A stretch of DNA of 64,000 bases from assembly GCF_009734405.1 (NCBI RefSeq), contig NZ_CP046453.1, positions 248,001-312,000 on the forward strand, given 5' to 3'. Source of the stretch: Corynebacterium comes (lineage in GTDB: Bacteria; Actinomycetota; Actinomycetes; Mycobacteriales; Mycobacteriaceae). The translations under genes were made by a program, and so were the position numbers. The first letter of the stretch is position 1. Each line of letters opens with the position of its first letter. The notes under the pieces are model-generated. The model made no database searches. It was not told where the DNA came from and saw only the letters and a program-made list of their open reading frames with translations. Shown piece by piece: positions 52,589-60,681 of this stretch.

Positions 52589-53686
52589 ATGAGCAGCACC
52601 TACATTCTCGTGGCCGTCGGCGATCCCGTCATCCACCCCGAGGCCACACACATCGCCGCCGCCACCGGTCATGGGGTCATCGACACCATCGACCCCCGGG
52701 AAATCTCCCGCCTCCATGCCCGCGCCCACGCCGTGCTTGTCGACGCCGATACCGCGGGTCACGTCGCCACCCTCGACCGGCGGCCCGGCGTCCACTTCCT
52801 CGCCGCCGACCCCGGTCCCGTCGACTGGCGCGCCGCACTGACCTGCCATGCGGAGAACGCCTACGTGCTTCCCGCCCAGGCCGCCGACCTGCTCACCGCG
52901 CTGGGACACGCGCACGCACCCGGCTCCGGGCGGACGCCCGGCCACGCTGCGCAGGGCCCGGTGTCCGCCCGGCGGCAGGGCGCGCTCATCGGAGTGTGCG
53001 GATCCGCCGGCGGGGCCGGCACCTCGACCCTGGCAGCCGCCCTCGCACGCACCGCCGCCCGCCATCACCCGGTCACGCTCATCGACGCCGACGACCACTC
53101 CGGGGGCCTCGACCTGCTACTCGGCCTCGAGGACCTCCCCGGTGCGCGCTGGCCTGACCTACGGCTGGGTGAAGGGACCATCGCCGGCACCGACCTCCGG
53201 GCGGCATTGCCCGTCACGCCGGACGGCATCGCCGTCCTGTCCACCGCCCGCAGCACCATCGCCGACTCTTTCCGGCTCGCTGGAAAGTCCGTGCGGCCCG
53301 TGCTCGAGGCGCTGGGAGCCGCACCCGGGATCACCATCGTCGACCTGCCGGCCCACGGGCCCGCCGCCGAGGCAGTCACCGATGTCTGCGACAGGGTCGT
53401 CCTGCTCATTCCGGCCGAGGTACGTGCGGCGGCGTCGGCGGCACGTCTGGTCACCGAGCTCACCCGCACCCGGACAGCCACCGTCGGCATCGCCCGACAC
53501 CGCGGCTGGTCGGGGCTGACCGCCGAGGACCTGGCGAAGATCACCCGATGCCGGATCATCGGCGAACTCGGCCACCTGCCCCGCCTCGCCAGGGCCGTCG
53601 AACTCGGTGGGCTGCCGGAACGACTTCCCGGCGCGCTCACCGCCACCACCCGGGTGATTCTGGCGGACGCGGGGGTGTCGTCGTGA
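52589..53686 (+). CDS. Septum-site-determining/TadZ-like ATPase (Rv3660c-type)
   Basis: A 365-residue protein with an N-terminal degenerate receiver-like domain (about 1-120) and a ParA/MinD-type ATPase core (about 130-350). The deviant Walker A is GVCGSAGGAGTSTLA, Walker B is TIVDLPAHG, and LIDADDHSGGLDLLLG follows. This is the Ssd/CpaE/TadZ group: it localises the Tad machine in some bacteria and inhibits septation in mycobacteria when overproduced. ATG 52589 follows GGTGAGG. Its stop overlaps the next start in GTGA, the first link in a string of overlapping tad genes. Confidence 0.88.
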   Translation: MSSTYILVAVGDPVIHPEATHIAAATGHGVIDTIDPREISRLHARAHAVLVDADTAGHVATLDRRPGVHFLAADPGPVDWRAALTCHAENAYVLPAQAADLLTALGHAHAPGSGRTPGHAAQGPVSARRQGALIGVCGSAGGAGTSTLAAALARTAARHHPVTLIDADDHSGGLDLLLGLEDLPGARWPDLRLGEGTIAGTDLRAALPVTPDGIAVLSTARSTIADSFRLAGKSVRPVLEALGAAPGITIVDLPAHGPAAEAVTDVCDRVVLLIPAEVRAAASAARLVTELTRTRTATVGIARHRGWSGLTAEDLAKITRCRIIGELGHLPRLARAVELGGLPERLPGALTATTRVILADAGVSS

Positions 53687-54828
53687 GCATTCCCGCTGCT
53701 GTCACGCTCATGGAGAAGGTGCAGCGCCGACTCGTGGACTCATCCGCCACGAACGATGCCGCCGACATCGCCCGTCTCATCCGGGAGGAGGCGGGTGTCA
53801 TCTCCGACGTCGACGTCCTCGACCTGCTCCGGCGCCTGCGCCATGACTCCACCGGAATCGGACTGCTCGAGGCGGTGCTGGCGCTCGAGGGCATCACCGA
53901 CATCGTGGTCAACGGGCCGGACCAGGTGTGGTTCGACCGGGGAGCCGGACTGGAGCGCGCCGAGGTCACCTTCACCGACGATGCCGAGGTCCGCCAGTTG
54001 GCCACCCGGCTGGCCACCGCCTGCGGGCACCGCCTCGATGACGCCCAACCTTTCGCTGACGGTCGCCTCGCCCGTGACGACGGCTCCATCATCCGCATCC
54101 ACGCCCTGCTCGCACCGCCCTCGGCCAACCACACGTGCCTGAGCCTGCGTGTTCTGCGCCAGGCGGCCACCACGCTCAGCCAGCTGATCACCCGCGGCAC
54201 GGTGAGTGAGGAGATCGCGCAGGTTCTGCGCGGCGTCGTGAAGCACCGCCGTGCCTTCCTCATCGTGGGCGGTACAGGCACGGGCAAGACGACCCTGCTG
54301 GCGGCGCTGTTGGCAGAGGTCAGCCACCGGGAGAGGATCCTGTGCATCGAGGACACCGCTGAACTCCAGCCCCCGCACCCGCATGTGCTCAACCTCGTGG
54401 CACGGCCCCGCAACATCGAGGGCAGCGGTGAGATCACCATGTCCGACCTGCTCAAACAGGCGCTCCGGATGCGGCCGGACCGCATCGTCGTGGGTGAGAT
54501 CCGCGGGGCGGAGGTCGTCGATCTGCTCGCCGCCCTCAACACCGGCCATGAAGGTGGCGCGGGAACCATCCACGCCAACTCCCTCGCTGAGGTTCCTGCC
54601 CGCATGGAGGCCCTCGCCGCCCTGGGAGGGCTCGACCGGGATGCGCTGCACTCGCAGCTGGCGGCTGCGGTCGATGTGGTCATCGTCATGCGCAGGCTCA
54701 CCGACGGTCGCCGCATCGTCCACCAGCTCGGCCTGCTCAGCGGAAATCCTGCGGTGGCCCACCCCGTGTGGGACAGCGATCAGGGTGCTCTCCCGGGGTT
54801 CGCGGCATTCAGACAGGTCCTCGCATGA
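53683..54828 (+). CDS. Tad pilus secretion ATPase (TadA/CpaF)
   Basis: A 381-residue type II/IV secretion ATPase. Walker A is GGTGTGKTT, the Asp box is ILCIEDTAEL, and Walker B is PDRIVVGEIRG. The His box GHEGGAGTIHAN follows. It powers pilus subunit extrusion through TadB and TadC. GTG 53683 overlaps the upstream stop. The name TadA clashes with the tRNA deaminase at 677, so no symbol is given. Confidence 0.92.
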   Translation: MSIPAAVTLMEKVQRRLVDSSATNDAADIARLIREEAGVISDVDVLDLLRRLRHDSTGIGLLEAVLALEGITDIVVNGPDQVWFDRGAGLERAEVTFTDDAEVRQLATRLATACGHRLDDAQPFADGRLARDDGSIIRIHALLAPPSANHTCLSLRVLRQAATTLSQLITRGTVSEEIAQVLRGVVKHRRAFLIVGGTGTGKTTLLAALLAEVSHRERILCIEDTAELQPPHPHVLNLVARPRNIEGSGEITMSDLLKQALRMRPDRIVVGEIRGAEVVDLLAALNTGHEGGAGTIHANSLAEVPARMEALAALGGLDRDALHSQLAAAVDVVIVMRRLTDGRRIVHQLGLLSGNPAVAHPVWDSDQGALPGFAAFRQVLA

Positions 54829-55601
54829 TTCCGATCATCCTCCTGGCGGCTCACCTGGCGGTGACCGCTCCCTCACCGGCCGGTCGGCTGCAGGCTGGGC
54901 CGCCGCCGAGAATCCGTACCCTGCTGCCGCTGGCGGTGGGTACCGGTATCACGGTCTTCCTTGTGCTGGGAAGGCTCAGCGTCGCGTTAGCTGCGCTGCT
55001 GATCGCCGGCACCGCCGGGTGGGCGGTCCACGGGGTGCGCGCGCGTCGCCGGGCCCACCGCCGGGAGACCGTCACCGCGGCGTTCCTCGGCCATCTCATC
55101 GGGGAGCTGCGCGCGGGCGGCGCCATGCCCGGAGCCGTGGAACACGCCACAGCGAACCTGCCCGAGGACGCCCCACCCGACATCACCCGCACTCTGAACC
55201 GGGTCCGCGGACACTCCCGACGCGGGCTGTCCGGGGCACGCATCCTGGTGGATGACTCAAGCGCGGTGCCGGAACTGGCGGGACTGGGAACGCTGTGGTC
55301 ACTCGCGGACCGTCACGGTCTGCCCCTCGCGCCGCTGGTCGAGCAGGCGCAGCTGCGTATCGACACCCGCCTCCGTCACCGCACCGCCACCTCCGCCACG
55401 TTGCAGGGACCACAGGCCACCGCGGTGATCCTCACCCTGCTGCCCTTCGCCGGCATCGCCATGGGCACCGCGATGGGGGCCAACCCCGTCGGGTTTCTCC
55501 TCGGTGGGGGACTGGGCGGCATTCTGCTGGTCGTCGGTACCGGACTGGCGGCCACCGGATTCGTGTGGTCCCGCCACATCATCGGGAGGGCTGCCCCGTG
55601 A
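54825..55601 (+). CDS. tadB: Tad pilus platform protein TadB
   Basis: A 258-residue membrane protein with two N-terminal helices (about 1-15 and 32-60), a cytosolic type II secretion F domain (about 75-200) and two C-terminal helices (about 205-250). The GRHG-like FLGHLIGELRAGGAMPGAVEHA and LPLAPLVEQAQ are typical of TadB/GspF. ATG 54825 overlaps the ATPase stop in ATGA. It docks the ATPase in the inner membrane. Confidence 0.88.
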   Translation: MIPIILLAAHLAVTAPSPAGRLQAGPPPRIRTLLPLAVGTGITVFLVLGRLSVALAALLIAGTAGWAVHGVRARRRAHRRETVTAAFLGHLIGELRAGGAMPGAVEHATANLPEDAPPDITRTLNRVRGHSRRGLSGARILVDDSSAVPELAGLGTLWSLADRHGLPLAPLVEQAQLRIDTRLRHRTATSATLQGPQATAVILTLLPFAGIAMGTAMGANPVGFLLGGGLGGILLVVGTGLAATGFVWSRHIIGRAAP

Positions 55602-56152
55602 CACTGGTCCTCCTGGCGCTGGCGCTGCTCATACCCGTACCGCGCGTCGCCGGGCGCCTGCAGATCCGGAGCCCGAAGACCCCGCGGGACGGTCCACGCG
55701 CCGGCGCAGATCCCGATCGACTGGCGCTCGCCGCCGACATTGACCTCTACGCAGCGTGCCTGCGCGCCGGGTTGACGCCCGCCGCAGCCACCACAGCCCT
55801 GGTCGAGGCCGGCCACGACCCCGTCACCCGGGACGCCTGGCGTGCTGTGTCCGCGCTGCTCGCGATCGGTGTTCCGGCCGAACGTGCGTGGGCGGAGGTG
55901 GCCCATCTTCCCGGCCTGGGTGACCTTGCGGGCCTGGCGCGGATGTCCGGGCGTTCCGGCTCCGCAATGTCGGAGGCCTGCGGACGCATCAGCGCCGGAC
56001 TGCGTGCCGACGCCGCCGACCGGGCCACCGCCCGTGCCGAACGCGCAGGAGTGCTCATCGCCCTGCCGTTGACGGCCTGTTTCCTGCCCGCTTTCCTCGT
56101 GCTCGGCCTGGCCCCCGTGGTCATCAGCCTGGGCACCGAACTACTCAGCTGA
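55598..56152 (+). CDS. tadC: Tad pilus platform protein TadC
   Basis: A 184-residue protein, shorter than typical TadC, with an N-terminal hydrophobic segment and a type II secretion F domain (DLYAACLRAGLTPAAATTAL, FLARMSGRSGSAMSEA-like). One C-terminal membrane helix (about 157-180) remains. GTG 55598 overlaps the tadB stop. Together TadB and TadC form the platform dimer. Confidence 0.87.
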   Translation: MTLVLLALALLIPVPRVAGRLQIRSPKTPRDGPRAGADPDRLALAADIDLYAACLRAGLTPAAATTALVEAGHDPVTRDAWRAVSALLAIGVPAERAWAEVAHLPGLGDLAGLARMSGRSGSAMSEACGRISAGLRADAADRATARAERAGVLIALPLTACFLPAFLVLGLAPVVISLGTELLS

Positions 56153-56178
56153 CCATCACCACTCAAGGAGAAAAGAAC

Positions 56179-56367
56179 ATGTCCCTTTACACCCGCACCA
56201 AGTCCCTTCTGACCAGCGACGATGGCATGTCCACGGTGGAATATGCCATGGGTTCGCTCGCCGCCGCCGCCCTCGCCGCAGTCCTCTACGCCGTCATCAA
56301 CGCGCAGGCCGTGGTTGACGCGATCGAATCGATCATCACCGACGCCCTCTCCAACACCCCCGTCTGA
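56179..56367 (+). CDS. Flp-pilin-like protein, DUF4244 family
   Basis: A 62-residue protein with the pilin layout: a short charged leader MSLYTRTKSLLTSDDG followed by MSTVEYAMGSLAAAALAAV, where G/MSTVEYA is a type IV prepilin-peptidase-like site with the essential Glu at +5. A single hydrophobic helix follows. It is probably the pilus subunit. A strong AAGGAG precedes ATG 56179 and there is no overlap with tadC, so it may be made in large amounts. Its stop overlaps the next start (TGATG). Confidence 0.85.
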   Translation: MSLYTRTKSLLTSDDGMSTVEYAMGSLAAAALAAVLYAVINAQAVVDAIESIITDALSNTPV

Positions 56368-56639
56368 TGTCCACCATCGAATCGGCCCTCGGGCTGGGCA
56401 GCCTCGTCGCGGTGTGCGGGCTCATCGTGGGTGCGATCGCCACGATGGCGGCCCACCTGGCGGCGGTCGACGCTGCCGGGGCCGCCGCCCGTTCCCACGC
56501 CATCGGGGTGGACTATCACCCGGTGCGCGGCGAGGTGAGCGTCACCGAATCCGGTGGTCTGGCCACCGCCACAGCGACAGTGCCGTCGCCGCTGGGGAAC
56601 CGGACCCACCGGGCGGTTTTCCCGGTGGAGGTGCGCTAG
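56367..56639 (+). CDS. TadE-like minor pilin
   Basis: A 90-residue protein starting MSTIESALGLGSLV, with one hydrophobic helix (about 8-32) and a small extracytoplasmic domain. The ESALG start is like a TadE leader in which the pilin-type Glu is at position 5. The gene overlaps the pilin gene by one base and lies two bases from the next. The role is probably a minor pilin or assembly factor. Confidence 0.8.
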   Translation: MSTIESALGLGSLVAVCGLIVGAIATMAAHLAAVDAAGAAARSHAIGVDYHPVRGEVSVTESGGLATATATVPSPLGNRTHRAVFPVEVR

Positions 56640-56641
56640 CC

Positions 56642-56935
56642 GTGCCCACCATCGCCACCGCAGGCTTCGCTGCCGCCCTGATCAGCCTGAGTCTGGTCGT
56701 GGTGGGCGCCGCCGCCCAGGTCAGCGCCCACCATCAGGCCAGGGTGGCGGCGGACGTCGCCGCGGTTGCGGCCGCCTTCGCCCACGCCCGTGGTGAGGAC
56801 GCCTGCACCGTGGCGGGGCAGGTGGCGGGGCGGAACGGAGCGTCGATGAGCGGATGTGAGGTGGTGGGAGCGGATGTCTCCGTCACCACGGGTATCCGCG
56901 GAAGGGAGGTCACGTCGACGGCGGGCCCGGTGTAG
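56642..56935 (+). CDS. TadE-like protein (Rv3654c-type)
   Basis: A 97-residue protein with one N-terminal helix (about 5-30, AGFAAALISLSLVVVGAAAQV) and ARVAADVAAVAAAFAHARGEDAC, the family pattern of secreted TadE-like small proteins. Two cysteines in DACTVAGQVAG and MSGCEVV may form a disulphide. The 3' end overlaps the convergent helicase gene by 26 bases. GTG 56642 is the only start close to the preceding stop. Confidence 0.8.
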   Translation: MPTIATAGFAAALISLSLVVVGAAAQVSAHHQARVAADVAAVAAAFAHARGEDACTVAGQVAGRNGASMSGCEVVGADVSVTTGIRGREVTSTAGPV

Positions 56936-59360
56936 CTCCCGTCATGGTCGCGAGTGCGCCCAGCAGCTTCAGCGCGCCGGCCTTGTCCAGCGGGTGGTTG
57001 CCGTTGCCGCACTTCGGCGATTGCACGCATGAGGGGCAGCCGGACTCGCAGCCGCAGGAACGCACCGCCTCGAAGGTGGCCTCTATCCACTCGGGGAAGC
57101 GGGTGAAGCCTTCGTCCGCGAAGCCCGCGCCGCCGGGGCTGCCGTCGTAGACGAAGACCGTCGGCAGGTGCGTGTCAGGGTGCAGCGCGGTGGACACCCC
57201 GCCGATGTCCCAGCGGTCGCACGTGGCGATCAGGGGGAGCAGTCCGATCGCCGCGTGCTCGGCAGCGTGCAGCGTGCCCGGGACGTCGGCGGCGGTGATC
57301 CCCATGGCGGCGAGCGCGAGCGGGTCGATGGTGTACGAGACTGCGCGGGTGCGAAGGCGCTGTTCCGGCATGTCCAGGGGGACGAGTTCGGCGGTCGTGC
57401 CGTCGGCGAGCTTGACCAGGTAACCGGTCACCCGGTCGGTGACCTCCACCTCCACATTGGCCACCCACAGACCGGGGGAATAGTTGATGAGCTCCTCGTC
57501 CCCGGGGGAGTCGAGGATGCGGATGTCGGTCGTGGAGCGGGCGAAGGTGGTGTAGTCGGGTAACTCCGGGCGGGCGAGCGCAATGTGGTCGTCAAAGTCG
57601 AGCTCTTCGATGACGAAGCTCTCACCCTGGTGCAGGTACACCGCGCCGGGATGGACCTGGGCTGCGGCGCGCGCCGCATCGACGGTGCCCAGCAGCCGTC
57701 CGTCGGAGACGTCGACGATCATGACCTCCTCGCCGGAGCCGCCACGCAGGTGAACGGAGGAGTGGGCGGTGTCGGGGGTCACGGGGGCGTCGAGAAGCGG
57801 GGTGGGGAACCAGCCGCGCGGGCGACGCCGCAGGTAGCCTTCGGCGGTGAGCTCGTCGACGACCTCCTGTGCCCCGAATGCGATGACGTCTTCGTCGGTC
57901 AATGGCTTTTCGACGGCCGCGCAGTACATGTGCCCGCGGAGCACGTAGGGGTTGTGGGGATTGAACACGGAACGCTCCACCGGCCGACCCAGGAGCGCTT
58001 CGGGGTGGTGGATGAGGTAGGTGTCCATCGGTTCATCACGTGCCACCAGGACCACGATCGAGCCCTGGCCCCGCCTGCCCGCCCGACCGGCCTGCTGCCA
58101 GAAGCTGGCGACCGTGCCGGGGAAACCGGCGGTGACGATGGCGTCGAGGCCGCCGACGTCAATGCCCAGCTCGAGTGCGTTCGTCGTGGCCACGCCCAGC
58201 AGCGTGCCGTCATCGAGTTCACGTTCCAGCCGACGGCGGTCCTCCGCCAGGTAGCCGGCCCGGTAGGCGGCGATCCGGCGTGCGAAGTCCGGTCGCCCCA
58301 TCGAGGACAGTGCCTCCTGTGTGCGCAGCGCCACCAACTCGGCTGACCTGCGGGAACGGACGAAGGTCAGGGTGCGGGCACCTTCCGCGACGAGGGTGGC
58401 CATGATGCCGGCGGCCTCCGTGGTGGCGGCGCGGCGCACCGGTGCGCCCTGCTCGCCCTCCACTCCCTCGAGGAAGCCCGGTTCCCACAGCAGGACCGTC
58501 CGTGCGCCGGTAGGAGCGCCGTCCTGCGTCACGGCGGTGACGGGACGGCCGATGAGGTTGGCGGCGTGTGCCGCGGGATCGCTGGCTGTGGCGGAAGCCA
58601 GAATCACCGTCGGACTGGCCCCGTAGTGGGCTGCCAGGCGCAGTAGCCGGCGCAGCACCAGTGCGACGTTCGCGCCGAAGACTCCCCGGTAGGTGTGACA
58701 CTCGTCGATGACGATGTAGTGGAGATGCCGTAGCAGCCGGGCCCAGCGTGCGTGGTTGGCCAGCACCGACACGTGCAGCATGTCTGGGTTGGTGAACACG
58801 AACCTGGTGGCGTCGCGAATGCCGGGGCGAGCCTCGGTGGGGGTGTCCCCGTCGTAGGGGGCGGGATGGATGGTGCGGAGACCGTCGACCGCACGGGTGA
58901 GGAGACTCACCGCCTCGAGTTGGTCGGAACCCAACGCCTTGGTGGGGGTCAGATACAGGGCGCACGCGGTGGGGTCATCGGCCAGGCGGGTGAGGATGGG
59001 CAGGAGGTATCCCAGGGACTTTCCCGAGGAGGTGCCGGTGGCCACCACGACGTCGATTCCCTGGTGCGCGAGCGCCGCCGTCTCAGCCTGGTGGCTGTAA
59101 AGGGCGGTGATTCCCTGGTCGGCGAAATAATTCTTCAGACCGGGGTGAATCCAGTCGGGCCAGGCTGCGGTCCGCGCGGGGCGGGCCTCGATGGTGGTTG
59201 AGTATGTGCAGGTGGAGGCGGGAAAACGGCGGGAAATCTCACCGGCGAGATCTTCGCCCAGGGGGTTCGGAATAGTGATTTTCAGCACCCCTTTCCGTGG
59301 GAGAGGGACAAAATTTTCAACCCGAAAATGTTCTAAGACTACCGCGAGCGAAGAATCCAT
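56910..59360 (-). CDS. DEAD/DEAH-box helicase with DUF1998 cysteine domain (MrfA/YprA type)
   Basis: An 816-residue superfamily 2 helicase. Motif I is [10 protein letters not shown], motif II is IDECH (DECH), motif III is ASATASD and motif VI is [15 protein letters not shown]-terminal DUF1998 domain has four zinc cysteines in [18 protein letters not shown]. This is the MrfA group, which in Bacillus acts with the exonuclease MrfB in mitomycin-crosslink repair; no MrfB gene is adjacent. I use ATG 59360 ([12 protein letters not shown]); a TTG seven codons upstream is in frame. The gene overlaps the tad operon at its 3' end. Confidence 0.9.
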   Translation of the reverse strand: MDSSLAVVLEHFRVENFVPLPRKGVLKITIPNPLGEDLAGEISRRFPASTCTYSTTIEARPARTAAWPDWIHPGLKNYFADQGITALYSHQAETAALAHQGIDVVVATGTSSGKSLGYLLPILTRLADDPTACALYLTPTKALGSDQLEAVSLLTRAVDGLRTIHPAPYDGDTPTEARPGIRDATRFVFTNPDMLHVSVLANHARWARLLRHLHYIVIDECHTYRGVFGANVALVLRRLLRLAAHYGASPTVILASATASDPAAHAANLIGRPVTAVTQDGAPTGARTVLLWEPGFLEGVEGEQGAPVRRAATTEAAGIMATLVAEGARTLTFVRSRRSAELVALRTQEALSSMGRPDFARRIAAYRAGYLAEDRRRLERELDDGTLLGVATTNALELGIDVGGLDAIVTAGFPGTVASFWQQAGRAGRRGQGSIVVLVARDEPMDTYLIHHPEALLGRPVERSVFNPHNPYVLRGHMYCAAVEKPLTDEDVIAFGAQEVVDELTAEGYLRRRPRGWFPTPLLDAPVTPDTAHSSVHLRGGSGEEVMIVDVSDGRLLGTVDAARAAAQVHPGAVYLHQGESFVIEELDFDDHIALARPELPDYTTFARSTTDIRILDSPGDEELINYSPGLWVANVEVEVTDRVTGYLVKLADGTTAELVPLDMPEQRLRTRAVSYTIDPLALAAMGITAADVPGTLHAAEHAAIGLLPLIATCDRWDIGGVSTALHPDTHLPTVFVYDGSPGGAGFADEGFTRFPEWIEATFEAVRSCGCESGCPSCVQSPKCGNGNHPLDKAGALKLLGALATMTGATPGPPST

Positions 59361-59402
59361 GACACACTGGGACTCGGTCAAGGTTCTGTGCGTTACGTTT
59401 AC

Positions 59403-59541
59403 GTGCTCGCAAAGGAATTATGCGCGAGCACCCGAATCACTACTCCGTTACGGAGTTGTTAGTTTCTCGGGGGTTCGATTACGACCCGGTTGTCGGCATG
59501 TGTCGACGCCGTACCTCCACATCAAGAAAAAGGTTAAAAAC
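59403..59541 (+). promoter_or_regulatory. Structured 5' leader of cspA
   Basis: A hairpin GTGCTCGC (59403-59410)/GCGAGCAC (59424-59431) and a second ACTCCG/CGGAGT (59442-59456) lie upstream of a long untranslated region rich in AAA and AAGAAAAAGG. Cold-shock genes usually have such leaders, whose folding controls translation. Function here is inferred from that pattern. Confidence 0.5.
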
Positions 59542-59745
59542 ATGGCACAGGGAACTGTGAAGTGGTTCAACGCTGAGAAGGGCTTCGGCTTTATCGCTCC
59601 GGCCGACGGCTCCGCTGACGTCTTCGTCCACTACTCCGAGATCCAGGGCTCCGGCTTCCGCACTCTCGAAGAGAACCAGCAGGTCGAGTTCGAGGTCGGC
59701 GAGGGCGCCAAGGGCCCGCAGGCCCAGGCAGTCCACCCGCTCTAA
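59542..59745 (+). CDS. cspA: Cold-shock protein CspA
   Basis: A 67-residue OB-fold cold-shock domain. RNP1 is KGFGFIAP and RNP2 is DVFVHYS, and the first strand is [11 protein letters not shown]. It binds single-stranded nucleic acid and melts RNA secondary structure. ATG 59542 has AAAAAGG upstream. The ORF reading through from 59191 is longer but that part is non-coding leader. A cspA gene next to the helicase and dedA/topA is conserved in actinobacteria. Confidence 0.95.
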   Translation: MAQGTVKWFNAEKGFGFIAPADGSADVFVHYSEIQGSGFRTLEENQQVEFEVGEGAKGPQAQAVHPL

Positions 59746-59811
59746 AGCTCGCTTGAGCACTTCAAGGAAACTTTCGGCACTTCAGTAGGGCCGGAAACAG
59801 TTTTCTCGCAT

Positions 59812-59842
59812 GACCGTCCACCCTTTTACGGGGAGGGCGGTC
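59812..59842 (+). terminator. Possible cspA terminator
   Basis: GACCGTCCACCC (59812-59823) pairs with GGGAGGGCGGTC (59831-59842) through two G-T or mismatch positions, and CTTTGTT follows on the plus strand. It overlaps the end of the convergent dedA gene. Confidence 0.45.
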
Positions 59843-60479
59843 TTTGTTGGTTCTCGGCCTCTTTCCGGGCTTCTTTCCGGGCCTGCTTCCGGAAGATGTG
59901 CTGCTGCACCCGCTGGATCATCAGGCCGACGACCGTTCCCAGGGTGATGCCCACGGCCATGCCGATGAGAGGGTAGTCGGAGAACACCCATCCGCCGAGG
60001 TAGCCGATCAGGGTGGCCTGAACTGCCCAGATGATCACCCCGATGGTGTCGTAGAGGAAGAACCAGCGCCACGGATAGCGCACGGAACCGAGCATGATCG
60101 TCATGAACCAGCGGGCCCAGGGGATGAACCGGGCGACGATGATGGTGGTGCCGGCGCTGCGGCGGATGTTGAGGCGGACCCACGAGACAGCCCTCCCCCG
60201 TGTGGAGTCGTCGGGCACGCGTTCCACGACCCGGATGAGACGGGTGCCCAGGAAGTAGCAGACATTGTCGCCGATTATCGCCGCGGCGACGGCGATCTGG
60301 ATGACGGTGAACAGATCCGGCACGCCCCGGGCGCCGGACCAGGATCCGGCCAGGGTCAGGACCGCCTCGCTGGGGATCAGCGGCAGCAGGGAATCCAGGA
60401 TGACCAGCAGCGCAAGCACGGGGTAGAAGACCGGGAGGGTCAGCAGGGTTTCCACCCAGGTCACGATCTGGTCGGTCAT
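59826..60479 (-). CDS. DedA-family membrane protein
   Basis: A 217-residue DedA protein with about five membrane segments. The signature ESLLPLIPSE-like DSLLPLIPSEAVLTLAGSW and the GDNVCYFLG and RFIPWARWFMTIMLGSVRYPWRWF stretches are present. DedA proteins are thought to flip undecaprenyl phosphate or handle membrane homeostasis. ATG 60479 is the only good start. It converges on cspA and is divergent from topA. Confidence 0.9.
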   Translation of the reverse strand: MTDQIVTWVETLLTLPVFYPVLALLVILDSLLPLIPSEAVLTLAGSWSGARGVPDLFTVIQIAVAAAIIGDNVCYFLGTRLIRVVERVPDDSTRGRAVSWVRLNIRRSAGTTIIVARFIPWARWFMTIMLGSVRYPWRWFFLYDTIGVIIWAVQATLIGYLGGWVFSDYPLIGMAVGITLGTVVGLMIQRVQQHIFRKQARKEARKEAENQQRPPSP

Positions 60480-60584
60480 TCAGGGGACGCTATCTTCTGC
60501 GTTCGTCATTTCGCCCGTGATCTCTCTGTGAGTTCGCCGTGAGTCGCCCGACCACAGGAGGGCCATTAAATACTGTGTAACGTG

Positions 60585-60612
60585 TTGTCCATACCCGGGT
60601 CTGGGCTAAAGT
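60585..60612 (+). promoter_or_regulatory. topA promoter
   Basis: A -35 TTGTCC (60585-60590) and a -10 TAAAGT (60607-60612) are 16 bases apart, giving a leader of about 63 bases. Confidence 0.55.
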
Positions 60613-60681
60613 CACCCGGAAAGGGCGGGACCCCCCGTCAGACATGCAGTGGCATCAGCAAAATGAGAGGGAAGTTCCCCC

